The position numbers and the translations under genes are program-made. From the NCBI GenBank assembly GCA_021794205.1, contig JAJYRH010000004.1, positions 62,001 through 126,000 of the forward strand: a stretch of DNA of 64,000 bases, written 5' to 3'. This DNA is from a bacterium. GTDB taxonomy: Bacteria > Vulcanimicrobiota > Vulcanimicrobiia > Vulcanimicrobiales > Vulcanimicrobiaceae. The notes below the pieces were generated by a model. It saw nothing but the letters and a program-made list of their open reading frames with translations. It was not told where the DNA came from and did not search any database. This document shows positions 42,069 to 50,871 of the stretch, one piece after another; positions within the stretch are counted from its first letter, which is position 1; every line of letters starts with the position of its first letter.

Positions 42069-42894
42069 CGAGCGGCCCTCGTGGAAACGCGCGGTCGATC
42101 GCGTCGATCTCCTCGTCGCGCAAGAGGATCTCTCCGGCGCGCGCGTTTTCTTCCACGTGGGCGACCGAGGAAGCTTTCGGAATGGCAAAGAGCATCGGAT
42201 CGCGCGTTAAGAACGCGAGAACGATCGAGCGTACCGTCGTTCCGCGCGCCGTCGCGATCGATCGCAGCGTCGCATCGGCGAGAAACGCCTCGATATTGCG
42301 CCGCCCGAACGGCGTGTAGCCCACGACCGGCACGTCGTGGGTGCGAGCGTACGGCAGGAGGCGATGCTCCGGAGTTCGTTCGCCGAGATTGTAGAGTACT
42401 TGATCGCAGAGCAAGGGATAAGGAGCGAGCGAGCGACGCGCGATCTCGAGGTCCTCGACGTCGCAGTTGCTCGCCCCGGCGAAACGGATCTGCCCGTTCT
42501 CGATCAGCGTTCGCATCGCGCGCATCGTCTCTTCGATGGGGTAGGCGCCGCACCAATGCAAGAGGTATCCGTCGAGATAGGGCGTTCCGAGCCGCTCGAG
42601 GCTCCGTCGTGCCGCCGCAAGCGTCCCTTCGTAGCTCGCATTACTCGGCAAGACCTTACTCACCAGAAAGAGCGCGCTGCGGTCGAGCGGCGCGATAGCT
42701 TCGCCGACGACGCGCTCGACCTCGCCCGCGCCGTACATCTCCGCGGTGTCGATATGCGTCATTCCCAGTTCGACGCCGCGACGAATCGCGGCGATCGCAT
42801 CGGCGCGCCCGCGACGATGCTCCGGCAGATTCCAGGTACCCTGGCCGATAACCGGGAGCTCGCGTTCCGTTCTCCCGAAGCGTCGCCGTCGCAT
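42049..42894 (-). CDS. aldo/keto reductase
   Basis: The 281-aa protein has the aldo/keto reductase barrel with its complete catalytic tetrad: Asp49 (HIDTAEMYG), Tyr54, Lys80 (LVSKVLP) and His113 (LLHWCG). A later VVGYTPFGRRN segment and a C-terminal IPKASSVAHVEENA loop match NADPH-binding positions. The substrate is unknown. It begins directly after moeB with no gap and overlaps queG by 20 bp; the reason for its presence in the Moco operon is unclear. Confidence 0.93.
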   Translation of the reverse strand: MRRRRFGRTERELPVIGQGTWNLPEHRRGRADAIAAIRRGVELGMTHIDTAEMYGAGEVERVVGEAIAPLDRSALFLVSKVLPSNASYEGTLAAARRSLERLGTPYLDGYLLHWCGAYPIEETMRAMRTLIENGQIRFAGASNCDVEDLEIARRSLAPYPLLCDQVLYNLGERTPEHRLLPYARTHDVPVVGYTPFGRRNIEAFLADATLRSIATARGTTVRSIVLAFLTRDPMLFAIPKASSVAHVEENARAGEILLRDEEIDAIDRAFPRGPLGDLATI

Positions 42895-44010
42895 CTAAAA
42901 AAACTCGAACCCGGCGTCGAGCGCGGCGTAGCGAAGCAGCCCGCCCTCTAAATGCGCCACGCGTTGAAAGCCGGCATCGCGTAGCCGTGCGATCGCCCAG
43001 CGCGAACGCACGCCGACGCGACAGGCGACAATGTAGCGTTTTGCGGAGTCGAGTTCGTGCATCCGCGCCTCTAACTGCGAAGCGGGGATATGCACCGCTC
43101 CGGGAATCACGCCGAGCACCGCTTCGTGCGGTTCGCGGACGTCGAGCAGCAGCGCGTCGCGCAACGCGGCATCGAGTTCCTCGGGAGCGACCTCGGCGAT
43201 TCCGGCGATCGATGCCGTCGATTCGTCGTCGTGGGCGTCGACCGGATCGAAGAGCGTCGGGCGATCGCCGCAACGTATGCAATCGGGGTCGCGGGCGAAG
43301 CGGACTTCGCGCGTGCGTGCGGCGAGCGCATCGACGAGCAGCAGGCGCCCGCGCAGCGGCTCGCCGATCTGCAGCAATGCTTTGAGCGCCTCGCTCGCCT
43401 GCCACGCGCCGACGATACCCGGCAGCACTCCCAACACGCCGCCCTCGGCGCAGGTCGGCACGCTGCCGGGTTCGGGTGCGTACGGAAAGAGGCAACGGTA
43501 GCACGGCCCATCGGGATCGAAGCGCGTCACTTGGCCGTCGAAGCGAAAGATCGCGGCGAAGATCTCGATCTTCTTCTCCAACGAACAGGCATCGCTCGCG
43601 CAATAGCGCGTGGTAAACCGATCGCTGCAATCGATCACAACGTCGTAGAGGCGCACCAAGTCGCGAGCGTTGCTCGCATCGAAACGTACTTGCAGCGCGT
43701 CGATGGTAATCTGCGGATTGAGCGCTTGCAGGCGTTCGGCGGCGACCGTCGCCTTGGGGCGGCCGATATCGGCGTGCTCGAAGAGAATCTGCCGCTGCAG
43801 GTTACTCTCGTCGACGGAGTCGTCGTCGAGAACGCCGATCCGTCCGACTCCCGCCGCCGCAAGGTAGGCGAGCACCGGCGCGCCGAGCCCGCCCGCACCG
43901 ATCACCAGCGCGCGCGAGGACGCAAGCCGTTCCTGACCGGCCAAGCCGATCTCGGGGATGAGGAGATGCCTGCTATAGCGCCGCAGGTCGCGCGATCCGG
44001 CGAGCGTCAC
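42895..44010 (-). CDS. moeB: MoeB/ThiF-type adenylyltransferase fused to rhodanese
   Basis: The 371-aa protein adenylates the C-terminal Gly-Gly of a sulfur-carrier protein such as MoaD. The E1-like domain has GAGGLG (38-43), Arg73 in NLQRQ and paired zinc cysteines Cys171/174 and Cys245/248; Cys188 lies in the crossover loop. A rhodanese domain (about 275-365) with Cys331 in ACRVGVRS may provide persulfide sulfur. The moaE and moaD genes upstream in the same operon support MoeB over ThiF. It overlaps the upstream hydrolase gene by 4 bp. Confidence 0.92.
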   Translation of the reverse strand: MTLAGSRDLRRYSRHLLIPEIGLAGQERLASSRALVIGAGGLGAPVLAYLAAAGVGRIGVLDDDSVDESNLQRQILFEHADIGRPKATVAAERLQALNPQITIDALQVRFDASNARDLVRLYDVVIDCSDRFTTRYCASDACSLEKKIEIFAAIFRFDGQVTRFDPDGPCYRCLFPYAPEPGSVPTCAEGGVLGVLPGIVGAWQASEALKALLQIGEPLRGRLLLVDALAARTREVRFARDPDCIRCGDRPTLFDPVDAHDDESTASIAGIAEVAPEELDAALRDALLLDVREPHEAVLGVIPGAVHIPASQLEARMHELDSAKRYIVACRVGVRSRWAIARLRDAGFQRVAHLEGGLLRYAALDAGFEFF

Positions 44011-44726
44011 GATCGTGGGAAACGTTCGTCAAGCCACGCCAAAACCTCGGCACGAGCGCGAGGCCCGGCCTCGGTGTGGTCGCTCTCGATGGTGACGAAG
44101 TGCTTCTCGTCGGGTGCGCGTTCGTACAAATCGCGTACGCTCGCCGGCGAGACCATCGCATCGGCACGCGCGGCGATGTAGAGCGCCTGTCGCCCGAGCA
44201 ACCGCGGAAGCGCTCGATCGAAACGCCGGTCGATCCCTTCGACGAGCTCGGGAAGGCTCGCGCCGTCGACGTACCCGGAGCGAAAATCCGTCACCCCCGC
44301 GCGTTGCAATGCCGAGAGCGCGGTCGGGCGGCCGTACCCGGTAGCGATAGCGATAGAGCCGAGGATCGCCGCATCCTCGGCGGCGGCGAGGAGTGCCGCC
44401 ATCGCGCCCATGCTATGCCCCAGCGTCAGCACCCGCGCGAACCCGTGGCCGCGCGCGAGTGCGACGACGGCGGCGACGGCCGCGACGGCATCGTCGGCAT
44501 CGCGCAAGCGCCCGCCGCTCGCCCCGAGTTTATGTCCGGGAAAATCGAGCGAGTACATCGCACATCCGTGCGCTGCGAGAAACGCGCAGAGTGGATCGAG
44601 ATTGTGTTTGCTGCTCGAGTAGCCGTGACCGGCGACGATGGCGAGGTCGCGTGGGCGGCGCGGCTCGTAGGCTAACGCTGCGATGCTGCCGTTCTCGGTA
44701 GCGACGTGATGGAGATCGAGCCTCAC
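44007..44726 (-). CDS. alpha/beta hydrolase
   Basis: The 239-aa protein has the hydrolase core: VAGHGYSSSKHNLDPL (oxyanion region), the nucleophile elbow GHSMG, and a late histidine in SDHTEAG. A candidate acid is Asp in ARADAMVSP. The substrate is unknown. It overlaps moaE and moeB by 4 bp each, so it is tightly built into the Moco operon, although no known Moco step needs such an enzyme. Confidence 0.88.
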   Translation of the reverse strand: MRLDLHHVATENGSIAALAYEPRRPRDLAIVAGHGYSSSKHNLDPLCAFLAAHGCAMYSLDFPGHKLGASGGRLRDADDAVAAVAAVVALARGHGFARVLTLGHSMGAMAALLAAAEDAAILGSIAIATGYGRPTALSALQRAGVTDFRSGYVDGASLPELVEGIDRRFDRALPRLLGRQALYIAARADAMVSPASVRDLYERAPDEKHFVTIESDHTEAGPRARAEVLAWLDERFPRS

Positions 44727-45157
44727 TGCCGCTCCCCACTACAGCGATTTTCGACCCAGAGCCGTTCGCCGTCGGAATACCGTTCTTGCTTCCAAATCGG
44801 CGAGCGCTCCTTGAGCGCGTCGATGGCAAAGCGCGCGGCGGAGAAGGCCTCCGCGCGGTGCGGCGCGGCGGCGGCGACGACGACCGCAATCTCACCGACG
44901 TTCAACGCGCCGATGCGGTGCACGATTGCGAGCCGAACCTCAGGCATCGTCGCGAGCACTTCATCGGCGATCTCGCGAAAGCTCGCGCGCGCCATCGCTT
45001 CATGGGCTTCGTAGCGCAGCCCCTCGACGGCGCGCCCGTCGTCGGCGCGTTCGCGAACGCTCCCGCAAAAGCTCACGATTCCGCCGCAGCCCGGAGCGAG
45101 CACGGCACGTTCGATCGCGCGCAGGTCGATCGGATCGCGAACGATCTCCAAAAGCAC
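44723..45157 (-). CDS. moaE: molybdopterin synthase large subunit MoaE
   Basis: The 144-aa protein has the MoaE landmarks: GGIVSFCGSVRE, LRYEAHEAMA, IVHRIGALNVGE and KERSPIWKQE with Lys116 and Lys123 equivalent to the catalytic lysines. With MoaD it converts precursor Z (cPMP) to molybdopterin. It lies three bases after moaD and overlaps the hydrolase gene by 4 bp. Confidence 0.95.
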   Translation of the reverse strand: MLLEIVRDPIDLRAIERAVLAPGCGGIVSFCGSVRERADDGRAVEGLRYEAHEAMARASFREIADEVLATMPEVRLAIVHRIGALNVGEIAVVVAAAAPHRAEAFSAARFAIDALKERSPIWKQERYSDGERLWVENRCSGERQ

Positions 45158-45160
45158 CCG

Positions 45161-45406
45161 CTACCCTCCGCCGAAGGGTGGCAGCAGCGAGATCTCGTCA
45201 CCCTCGCAAAGCGCCGTCTCCGCGCCGCAGAGCGCGCCGTTTCGCGCGAAACGCAATCCTCGCGCGAGCGCCGACGCATGCGGCTCCTCTCGCAGCAGGG
45301 TATCCCAGAGGTCGCCGACCTTTGCGCCCTCGGGAAGAGCGATCTCCCGTCGCTCACCGAAGAGTTCGCGAAGCCGGGCGAAGGCGACGAGCCGTACGAC
45401 GGGCAT
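45161..45406 (-). CDS. moaD: molybdopterin synthase sulfur carrier subunit MoaD
   Basis: The 81-aa ubiquitin-like protein starts VVRLVAFARLRELFG and ends in SLLPPFGGG, the Gly-Gly tail that is thiocarboxylated after adenylation by MoeB. The middle GDLWDTLLREEP fits the fold. It lies four bases after the small unknown gene and just before moaE; both subunits of molybdopterin synthase are therefore adjacent. Confidence 0.94.
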   Translation of the reverse strand: MPVVRLVAFARLRELFGERREIALPEGAKVGDLWDTLLREEPHASALARGLRFARNGALCGAETALCEGDEISLLPPFGGG

Positions 45407-45410
45407 CGCC

Positions 45411-45668
45411 TTAGAAACCGCCGAGATCGGTGCTGTAGCCGTTGCGGTCGAGCCACGCGCGAGAGGCGGCGTGAAGGTGCAGCTGGTCGATGCGATTGCA
45501 GATAATTTTATGCATCAGCACGCTCCAAAAATGTTCGTCCTTTTCATAGACATCGTCGGGAATCTGGTTTTCGCTCCGAGCGAACTCCCGCAACGCCGCC
45601 CAATCGCCGTCGGCGAGAATCTTGCGGAGCCGCGATTCGTACTCCGGATTCGCATTCGGTTGCATCAT
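45411..45668 (-). CDS. small uncharacterised protein in the Moco operon
   Basis: I chose the first of two ATGs at 45668, preceded by AGGGAG nine bases upstream. The 85-aa helical protein (ESRLRKILADGDWAALREF; VYEKDEHFWSVLMHKIICNR) is acidic and without signal or membrane segments. It overlaps the HAD phosphatase gene by 4 bp and ends four bases before moaD. I do not recognise it. Its coupling to moaD is the main clue to its role. Confidence 0.68.
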   Translation of the reverse strand: MMQPNANPEYESRLRKILADGDWAALREFARSENQIPDDVYEKDEHFWSVLMHKIICNRIDQLHLHAASRAWLDRNGYSTDLGGF

Positions 45669-46477
45669 GCGCTTCTTCTCCCTTCCGAGACCAAGGCGTA
45701 TCGTTCGATCGCGCGCGCGACTCCGTGATGCGCGACGTCGAGCGTCACGCGTCCGACCGACTCCCGTACCGCCGGTTCCGCGTTCCCCATCGCAACGCCG
45801 ATGCCCGCCCAGCGCAGCATCGGCAGATCGTTCGCCGAATCTCCGATCGCGAGCACGCGTTCGCGCGCGATCTGAAAATCCGCACAGAGTCGTGCCAAGG
45901 CCCGTTCCTTCGTCGCCTCGCGCGCGGTGACCGCGCACTCTTCGAAGTCGCCCCACCGTTCGAACTTTGCGTGCAGCGGGCGCCTCGTCAGCTCCGCGCG
46001 TATCCCTTCGACCGCGGCGTTTCCGAGAAAGCGAAGCATCGTCGGCGCACCGTCTTCGAGAAAACGAAAATCCTCGACCTCGACCCAATTCGGCCCGACC
46101 ATATCGGGCATGTAGCGTTCCCGGCCTGCGAGGCGATGGAATCGTTCCTCGTGATAGACGGCGAGGTCGAGATGGCGCTCGATCGAGAGATCGATCAGCT
46201 CGCGTGCTTCGCGGAGCGGCACCGGAATATGTCCGAGCGTCCGGCCACTGAGGAAATCTTTCGTTAACGCCCCGTGACAGCAGATGATGGGCAGATCGAG
46301 CCCTAATTCTCGCGCGAGCATCGAGGGAAACTCGGCACCGCGCCCGGTAACGAAGACGACGCGGATTCCGCGAGCGAGCGCCCGCTCGATCGCCTTGCGT
46401 TCGGGCACGGCAACTCGGTCGTCGGCTTGCAACAACGTTCCGTCGAGGTCGAGAGCGATCAAATCGATATGTGCCAC
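45665..46477 (-). CDS. Cof-type HAD hydrolase
   Basis: The 270-aa protein has the class IIB HAD motifs: LIALDLDGTLL (nucleophile DLD), VFVTGRG (motif II), a mid-chain Lys region (REATKERAL) and the closing GDSANDLPMLRWAGIGVAMGN as motif IV. Such phosphatases act on sugar phosphates or flavin/nucleotide intermediates. It is the first gene of the run ending in moaA. The substrate is unknown. Confidence 0.93.
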   Translation of the reverse strand: MAHIDLIALDLDGTLLQADDRVAVPERKAIERALARGIRVVFVTGRGAEFPSMLARELGLDLPIICCHGALTKDFLSGRTLGHIPVPLREARELIDLSIERHLDLAVYHEERFHRLAGRERYMPDMVGPNWVEVEDFRFLEDGAPTMLRFLGNAAVEGIRAELTRRPLHAKFERWGDFEECAVTAREATKERALARLCADFQIARERVLAIGDSANDLPMLRWAGIGVAMGNAEPAVRESVGRVTLDVAHHGVARAIERYALVSEGRRSA

Positions 46478-46547
46478 GGCCTCATAGCATAACCGCTGCG
46501 GTCAATGTGAGGGGTGCGACCATCGGCGGTCGAACTGGCAGATCATC

Positions 46548-46961
46548 GTGAAATTCCCGCTCTTCGCTCGCCGGCGCTCGCTCGGCTCCCTTTTCGCCCT
46601 GGCGACCGCGCTCTGGGTGGGAAGCCTTGGGATCGCGCGGGCCGCCTGCAGCAGCGAGAGCTTCACCGTCGAGGGCACGCCGCTGACGATCCAGCTCTGC
46701 CTCGCCTCCCTCACCCTCGACCCCACCGCGGCTTCCCGGGTCGCGCACGTCGAGGCGACGACCTCGACGCCGACGCGCAGCGCCACCGCACAGCTCGCCC
46801 TGCTGCTGCCCGTCGGGAGTGCCCCGGCGCACGCCCCGGCTTCGATCGAGCTCGCTCCAGTGGGCCTGGTGGGGACCCTGCACCTCACCCTCCACGTCGC
46901 TCCGACGACGGTGACGATCGACTCCGCCCTGTTGACCCCCGGCGCGGTCATCATCAAGTAA
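46548..46961 (+). CDS. secreted uncharacterised protein
   Basis: The 137-aa product starts at GTG with a signal peptide (FARRRSLGSLFALATALWVG, likely cleavage ARA-A). The mature part is small and beta-rich, with Cys at positions about 34 and 51 that could pair, and alternating Thr/Val/Leu strands. I do not recognise the family. It is divergent from the Moco operon and 105 bp before the ATP-grasp-like gene. The neighbouring frames are open because of high GC, but only this one has a signal peptide. Confidence 0.6.
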   Translation: MKFPLFARRRSLGSLFALATALWVGSLGIARAACSSESFTVEGTPLTIQLCLASLTLDPTAASRVAHVEATTSTPTRSATAQLALLLPVGSAPAHAPASIELAPVGLVGTLHLTLHVAPTTVTIDSALLTPGAVIIK

Positions 46962-47066
46962 GGCGAAACCGAGTTCGAGGGAAAGGCGTTCCAAAGCATC
47001 ATGCGGCGACGTTACATCGCGTATAACTCAGCAAAAATCCCCGACGGCTGTCGATAGAGGTTTCTT

Positions 47067-48512
47067 TTGTCCTGTACGTCCACCATCCCCGACCTGACCG
47101 CCCGCGAGCGCGCGCTTCAGGTCGAAGCAGCGATTCCCCCGGGCCTCTTCCGGGTCGAGAACGAGCAAGACCGCATCGCTTGGCGCGTCGCCCCCGAACC
47201 CTTTGGGCTCTCGGAGGAGCAGCTCTCGCAGATCGAACGCATCGGTAACGATCTCCTCCGCTTTTATAAAGCGCTCAACACGCTCTATACCCGCAGCGTG
47301 CGCGGAACCGCTCCGGCATTCATCGCCGAGTACCTCGATCTCGGGAAACCCGAACATATCGTCCGTCTCTCTCGGCAGAATCGATTTAAGAACGATATTC
47401 CGGCGGTGATTCGCCCCGACCTCTTGATCACCGAGAGCGGCTTTGTTGCCTCGGAGCTCGACAGCGTTCCCGGCGGCATGGGGTTCGTCGGCGCGATGGC
47501 GCATGCGTACTGCTCGGTCGGCCTCGAAAGCGTCGGCGGGCGCGAGGGTATGGCGCGCGGCTTCGCCGAGATCTTCGCCGCGCAGACCGGTAAGGAGCGC
47601 CCGAGCGTTGCGGTCGTCGTCTCCGAAGAATCCGGTGATTACCGCGCCGAGATGAGCTGGCTCGCCGCCGATATCGCGCGGTTGGGCATCGCGAATATCT
47701 CGGTCGTTCGCCCCGAGCAGATCCTTTTCACCGAGGAAGCGCTCTTCGTGCGCGACGAAACCGGCGGCGAACATCGCATCGACGCGCTCTATCGCAACTT
47801 CGAACTCTTCGATCTGCTCAACGTTCCCAAACAAGAATTGATGCTCTACGCGGCGCGCCATCAGCGCGTGAGAATGACCCCGCCGCCGAAGGCGCATTTA
47901 GAGGAAAAGCTCTCCTTCGCGCTCCTCCACCATTACGCGCTGCAACGGCTCTGGGTCGGAGAGCTCGGCGAAGAACTCTTTATTCGTCTGCGCTCGCTCT
48001 TTCCCGAAACGTGGATTCTCGATCCGCGACCGCTGCCGCCGCAGGCGGCGATCGTCGGCGTCACGGTCGCCGGCCGCCCCGTCGACGATTTCATGCATCT
48101 CGCCGAATTGACGAAAGGCGAGCGCGAATACGTGGTAAAGCCGTCGGGCTTCTCCGAACTCGCGTGGGGATCGCGCGGCGTCAAGGTTGCCAACGACCTC
48201 ACGCGCGAGGAATGGAGCGAGGCGCTTCGCAGCGCGCTCGCGGCATTTGAGAAAACGCCGCATATTCTCCAGCGCTTTCATAAGCCCAAACGCGTACGTC
48301 AGAGCTATCTCGACCGCAGGAGCGATGAAATCCGCACCTTCGACGGCCGCGTTCGGCTCTGCCCCTATTACTTCGTTTCCGGCGATGCGGTCCGCGTCGG
48401 CGGCATCCTCGCAACGGTCGCACCCGCCGACAAACGCTTGATCCACGGCATGACCGACGCCGTTATGGCCTCCTGCGCGCTCGCCCCGGGGGCGGCGGCG
48501 GCCGCTCCCTAG
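47067..48512 (+). CDS. probable circularly permuted ATP-grasp protein
   Basis: The 481-aa product starts at TTG with AGAGG six bases upstream. It has features of ATP-grasp enzymes in permuted order: LLITESGFVASELDSVPGG, PSVAVVVSEESGDYR, a VRPEQILF strand, YVVKPSGFSELAWGSRGVKV (nucleotide-binding lysine) and HILQRFHKPKRVRQ. The resemblance is to glutathionylspermidine-synthase-like and peptide-ligase families, but I cannot name a substrate. No signal peptide. It stands alone, flanked by a small secreted protein and a STAS protein gene. Confidence 0.6.
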   Translation: MSCTSTIPDLTARERALQVEAAIPPGLFRVENEQDRIAWRVAPEPFGLSEEQLSQIERIGNDLLRFYKALNTLYTRSVRGTAPAFIAEYLDLGKPEHIVRLSRQNRFKNDIPAVIRPDLLITESGFVASELDSVPGGMGFVGAMAHAYCSVGLESVGGREGMARGFAEIFAAQTGKERPSVAVVVSEESGDYRAEMSWLAADIARLGIANISVVRPEQILFTEEALFVRDETGGEHRIDALYRNFELFDLLNVPKQELMLYAARHQRVRMTPPPKAHLEEKLSFALLHHYALQRLWVGELGEELFIRLRSLFPETWILDPRPLPPQAAIVGVTVAGRPVDDFMHLAELTKGEREYVVKPSGFSELAWGSRGVKVANDLTREEWSEALRSALAAFEKTPHILQRFHKPKRVRQSYLDRRSDEIRTFDGRVRLCPYYFVSGDAVRVGGILATVAPADKRLIHGMTDAVMASCALAPGAAAAAP

Positions 48513-48626
48513 CTTCGGCTCCGCAGAAGAGGGGCTCGGCGTCGAGCGATTCTGACCAGACGGTGCGAAGCCTCACGCGCTACGATGGGCTGAGAAAAGG
48601 GCCGAGCGTAACGCTCGAGGTGATCC

Positions 48627-48998
48627 ATGAACCAGCATGCCGTCGTCGTCGCTCTCTCCGGGGACTTAGATCTCGAGGTTCGTGACGAACTTCAATGGGA
48701 TCTCGCGGCGTTGATCGAAGCGCCGATCGCCATCGTCGATATGACCGCAGTCACGTTTGCCGACACGACCTTCGTGAACGCCGTTCGCGAGACCACGCGC
48801 ATGCGTGCCGCGCGACTCGGGAATGCCACGCGCTTACGAATCGTCGGGGCCTCGGAGATCGTTACGCGGATGTTTACGATCGGACACCTCCAGTCGCTCG
48901 TCGATTTTTTCGTCTCGGTCCATGAGGCCGAAATCGAATGGAGGCCGGCGACCTTTCCCCGCATCACGCTTGAGGATGTTGCGAACCTCTCCCGATAA
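48627..48998 (+). CDS. STAS-domain protein (anti-anti-sigma-like)
   Basis: The 123-aa protein has the STAS fold pattern: VVVALSGDLDLEVRDELQWDL, then PIAIVDMTAVTFADTTFVNA and a late RLRIVGASEIVTRMFTIGHL. In anti-sigma-factor antagonists the site after the D is a serine; here the segment is ADTTFVN, so a threonine would have to be the phosphorylated residue. No anti-sigma kinase is nearby. A CGAGCG-TAA-CGCTCG hairpin (48603-48617) abuts the ribosome site. Its end lies three bases from the convergent aminotransferase gene. Confidence 0.82.
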   Translation: MNQHAVVVALSGDLDLEVRDELQWDLAALIEAPIAIVDMTAVTFADTTFVNAVRETTRMRAARLGNATRLRIVGASEIVTRMFTIGHLQSLVDFFVSVHEAEIEWRPATFPRITLEDVANLSR

Positions 48999-49000
48999 GA

Positions 49001-50140
49001 CTAGACTTTCGAAGCGAGTGCGGCGAGAAACGCATCGATCTCCGCGACGTCGTTGTATCCGTGCGGTGAGACGCGAATGCCGTTCGCACGCCAGGTCGTT
49101 ACGAACCCTTCGTTCTGCAGGGTTTTTCCGAGCGCGACGCTCTCGCGACCCGGCATCGCAAACGTGAGAATTCCCGAGGAAGCGAAACTCCCCGGACGCT
49201 CCACGACCGACGCACCGACCCTGCGTACTCCTGCAGCGAGACGTTCGCGCAGCGAAACGACGTGCCGTTCGATGCGTGCGATGCCGACGGAGCGAAACAG
49301 TTCGAGCGAAGTCGCCAATGAGAGCGCGCCGACAAAATTTGGCGTTCCACCCTCGAAGCGCGACGCATCGCCGATCCATCCCTGCGACTGGTTGTGGAAG
49401 TCCCACATATCGGCGACGCTCCGCCATCCCGGCGCGGCGACGCGCAACCGTTCGCGCAACTCCGGAGTGACGTAGAGCATCGCGACGCCCTGCAACGCGC
49501 AGAGCCATTTCGCTCCCCCCGCAAAGAGCGCATCGATCCCGGTCGCGACGACATCGAGATCGAGTGCCCCGAGCCCTTGAATCGCGTCGACGACGATAGA
49601 GCAACTGCGGGCGTGAGCGACCGCCGAGAGCCCGGCGAGATCGTGGCGCGCGCCGTCGGCATACCCGATCCACGAGATCGCGAGCACGCGCGTCCGTGGC
49701 GAGATCTCGCGATCGAGCCGCTCGGGGCTCAACACCGCGGCCGAGCAATCGAGTTCGCGCACCCGCACGCCCTTCGCGCGGAGCGCGCGCCAAGGCCACG
49801 CATTGCTTGGAAACTCTTCGGCCGGGAGAAGCACTTCGTCGCCCGGCTGTAGATCGAAGCCCTGGGCGAGCACCGTCGCGCCCTCGCCGGTATTGCGGAG
49901 AACGGCGATATCGCTGCCGCGCGCACCGATCGCTGCGGCGACCGCTTCCCGATAGCGAGCCATCGAGGCTTCGTAGGGAAAGGTTCCGAGAACGCCGCCG
50001 GTTGCATGGGCGTCGACAAATCCGTGCAACGCCTCCGCAGTCGGGGAGGGGAGAACGCCGACGGCGGCGTGGTTGAGATACGTGCGCTCGCGCGTTACCG
50101 CGAAAAGACTGCGGTCGAGCGGCGGAGCGAGCTCCCCCAC
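49001..50140 (-). CDS. class V aminotransferase (cysteine desulfurase-like)
   Basis: The 379-aa PLP enzyme has YLNHAAVGVLP at the N-terminus, Asp185 and Gln188 in VVDAIQ, and Lys211 in FAGGAKWL as the Schiff-base lysine. The C-terminal catalytic-Cys loop of desulfurases is not evident, so it may be an isopenicillin-N-epimerase-like or other class V enzyme. It begins one base after the phoU stop codon, so the two are probably co-transcribed, though no functional link is known. Confidence 0.87.
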   Translation of the reverse strand: MGELAPPLDRSLFAVTRERTYLNHAAVGVLPSPTAEALHGFVDAHATGGVLGTFPYEASMARYREAVAAAIGARGSDIAVLRNTGEGATVLAQGFDLQPGDEVLLPAEEFPSNAWPWRALRAKGVRVRELDCSAAVLSPERLDREISPRTRVLAISWIGYADGARHDLAGLSAVAHARSCSIVVDAIQGLGALDLDVVATGIDALFAGGAKWLCALQGVAMLYVTPELRERLRVAAPGWRSVADMWDFHNQSQGWIGDASRFEGGTPNFVGALSLATSLELFRSVGIARIERHVVSLRERLAAGVRRVGASVVERPGSFASSGILTFAMPGRESVALGKTLQNEGFVTTWRANGIRVSPHGYNDVAEIDAFLAALASKV

Positions 50141-50141
50141 G

Positions 50142-50774
50142 CTATTCGCCGATCATGTCTTTCGTGTGCCACGCGATGTTACTCGCGCGATCGCCGACTC
50201 GTTCTACCGCGGTCAGCACGAAGAGATAGCGCGTTCCGGAGGTGACCAGCTCGGAGTCGCGCTGCATCTCTTCTTGCAGCAGCGCGATGCTCCGCTTGTA
50301 GAGTCGGTCGACGTCGTCGTCGCGCGCTATGACCTCGGTCGCGAGCTCGGAGTCTCGTTCGGTGTACGCGCGCATCGCGTCGAGCAGCATGCCATGAGCG
50401 ACAGCGGCGATCCGATCGATCTCCACCTTCTGCGGGCGCAGCGCGGTATCTGCGAGTTTTATCGCATTCTTTGCGATCTCAACCGCGTAATCGCCGACCC
50501 GCTCGAGGTCGGTCGCGATCTCGAGCATCGCGGCGATCTCGCGGAGTTCGCCGGCGACGGGCTGCTGGCGCCAGATCAACTCGATGCAATGCGCCTCGAT
50601 CTTGCGACGAAGGTCGTCGATGATATCATCGCCGGCGACAACGCGCGCGCCGGTCGCCTCGTCGCGGCGCTCGAGGGCATCCACGCTCACGCGAATGGCG
50701 TCGCCAACCAGCGCGCCGAGACGCACGACATCGAGCCGGGTTCCCTCTAGAGCCTCATGATACGCTGTCCGCAC
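50142..50774 (-). CDS. phoU: phosphate signalling regulator PhoU
   Basis: The 210-aa all-helical protein has the two PhoU repeats, each with the metal-binding ERVGD signature (ATDLERVGDYAVEIAKNAI and LTAVERVGDRASNIAWHT). PhoU restrains PhoR/PhoB signalling and phosphate uptake through the Pst transporter. No pst or pho genes are in this window. GTG start with GGGGAG upstream. It is divergent from the 3-hydroxyacyl-CoA dehydrogenase gene. Confidence 0.92.
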   Translation of the reverse strand: MRTAYHEALEGTRLDVVRLGALVGDAIRVSVDALERRDEATGARVVAGDDIIDDLRRKIEAHCIELIWRQQPVAGELREIAAMLEIATDLERVGDYAVEIAKNAIKLADTALRPQKVEIDRIAAVAHGMLLDAMRAYTERDSELATEVIARDDDVDRLYKRSIALLQEEMQRDSELVTSGTRYLFVLTAVERVGDRASNIAWHTKDMIGE

Positions 50775-50871
50775 CGATACCGTCTCCCCTTTCTCCTAGG
50801 GTGATACCGACGAGAGGACGAAAGCACCTGCGCTCTTTATCTCATTTTAAGGAAGCGAGAGGTTTTCACAC

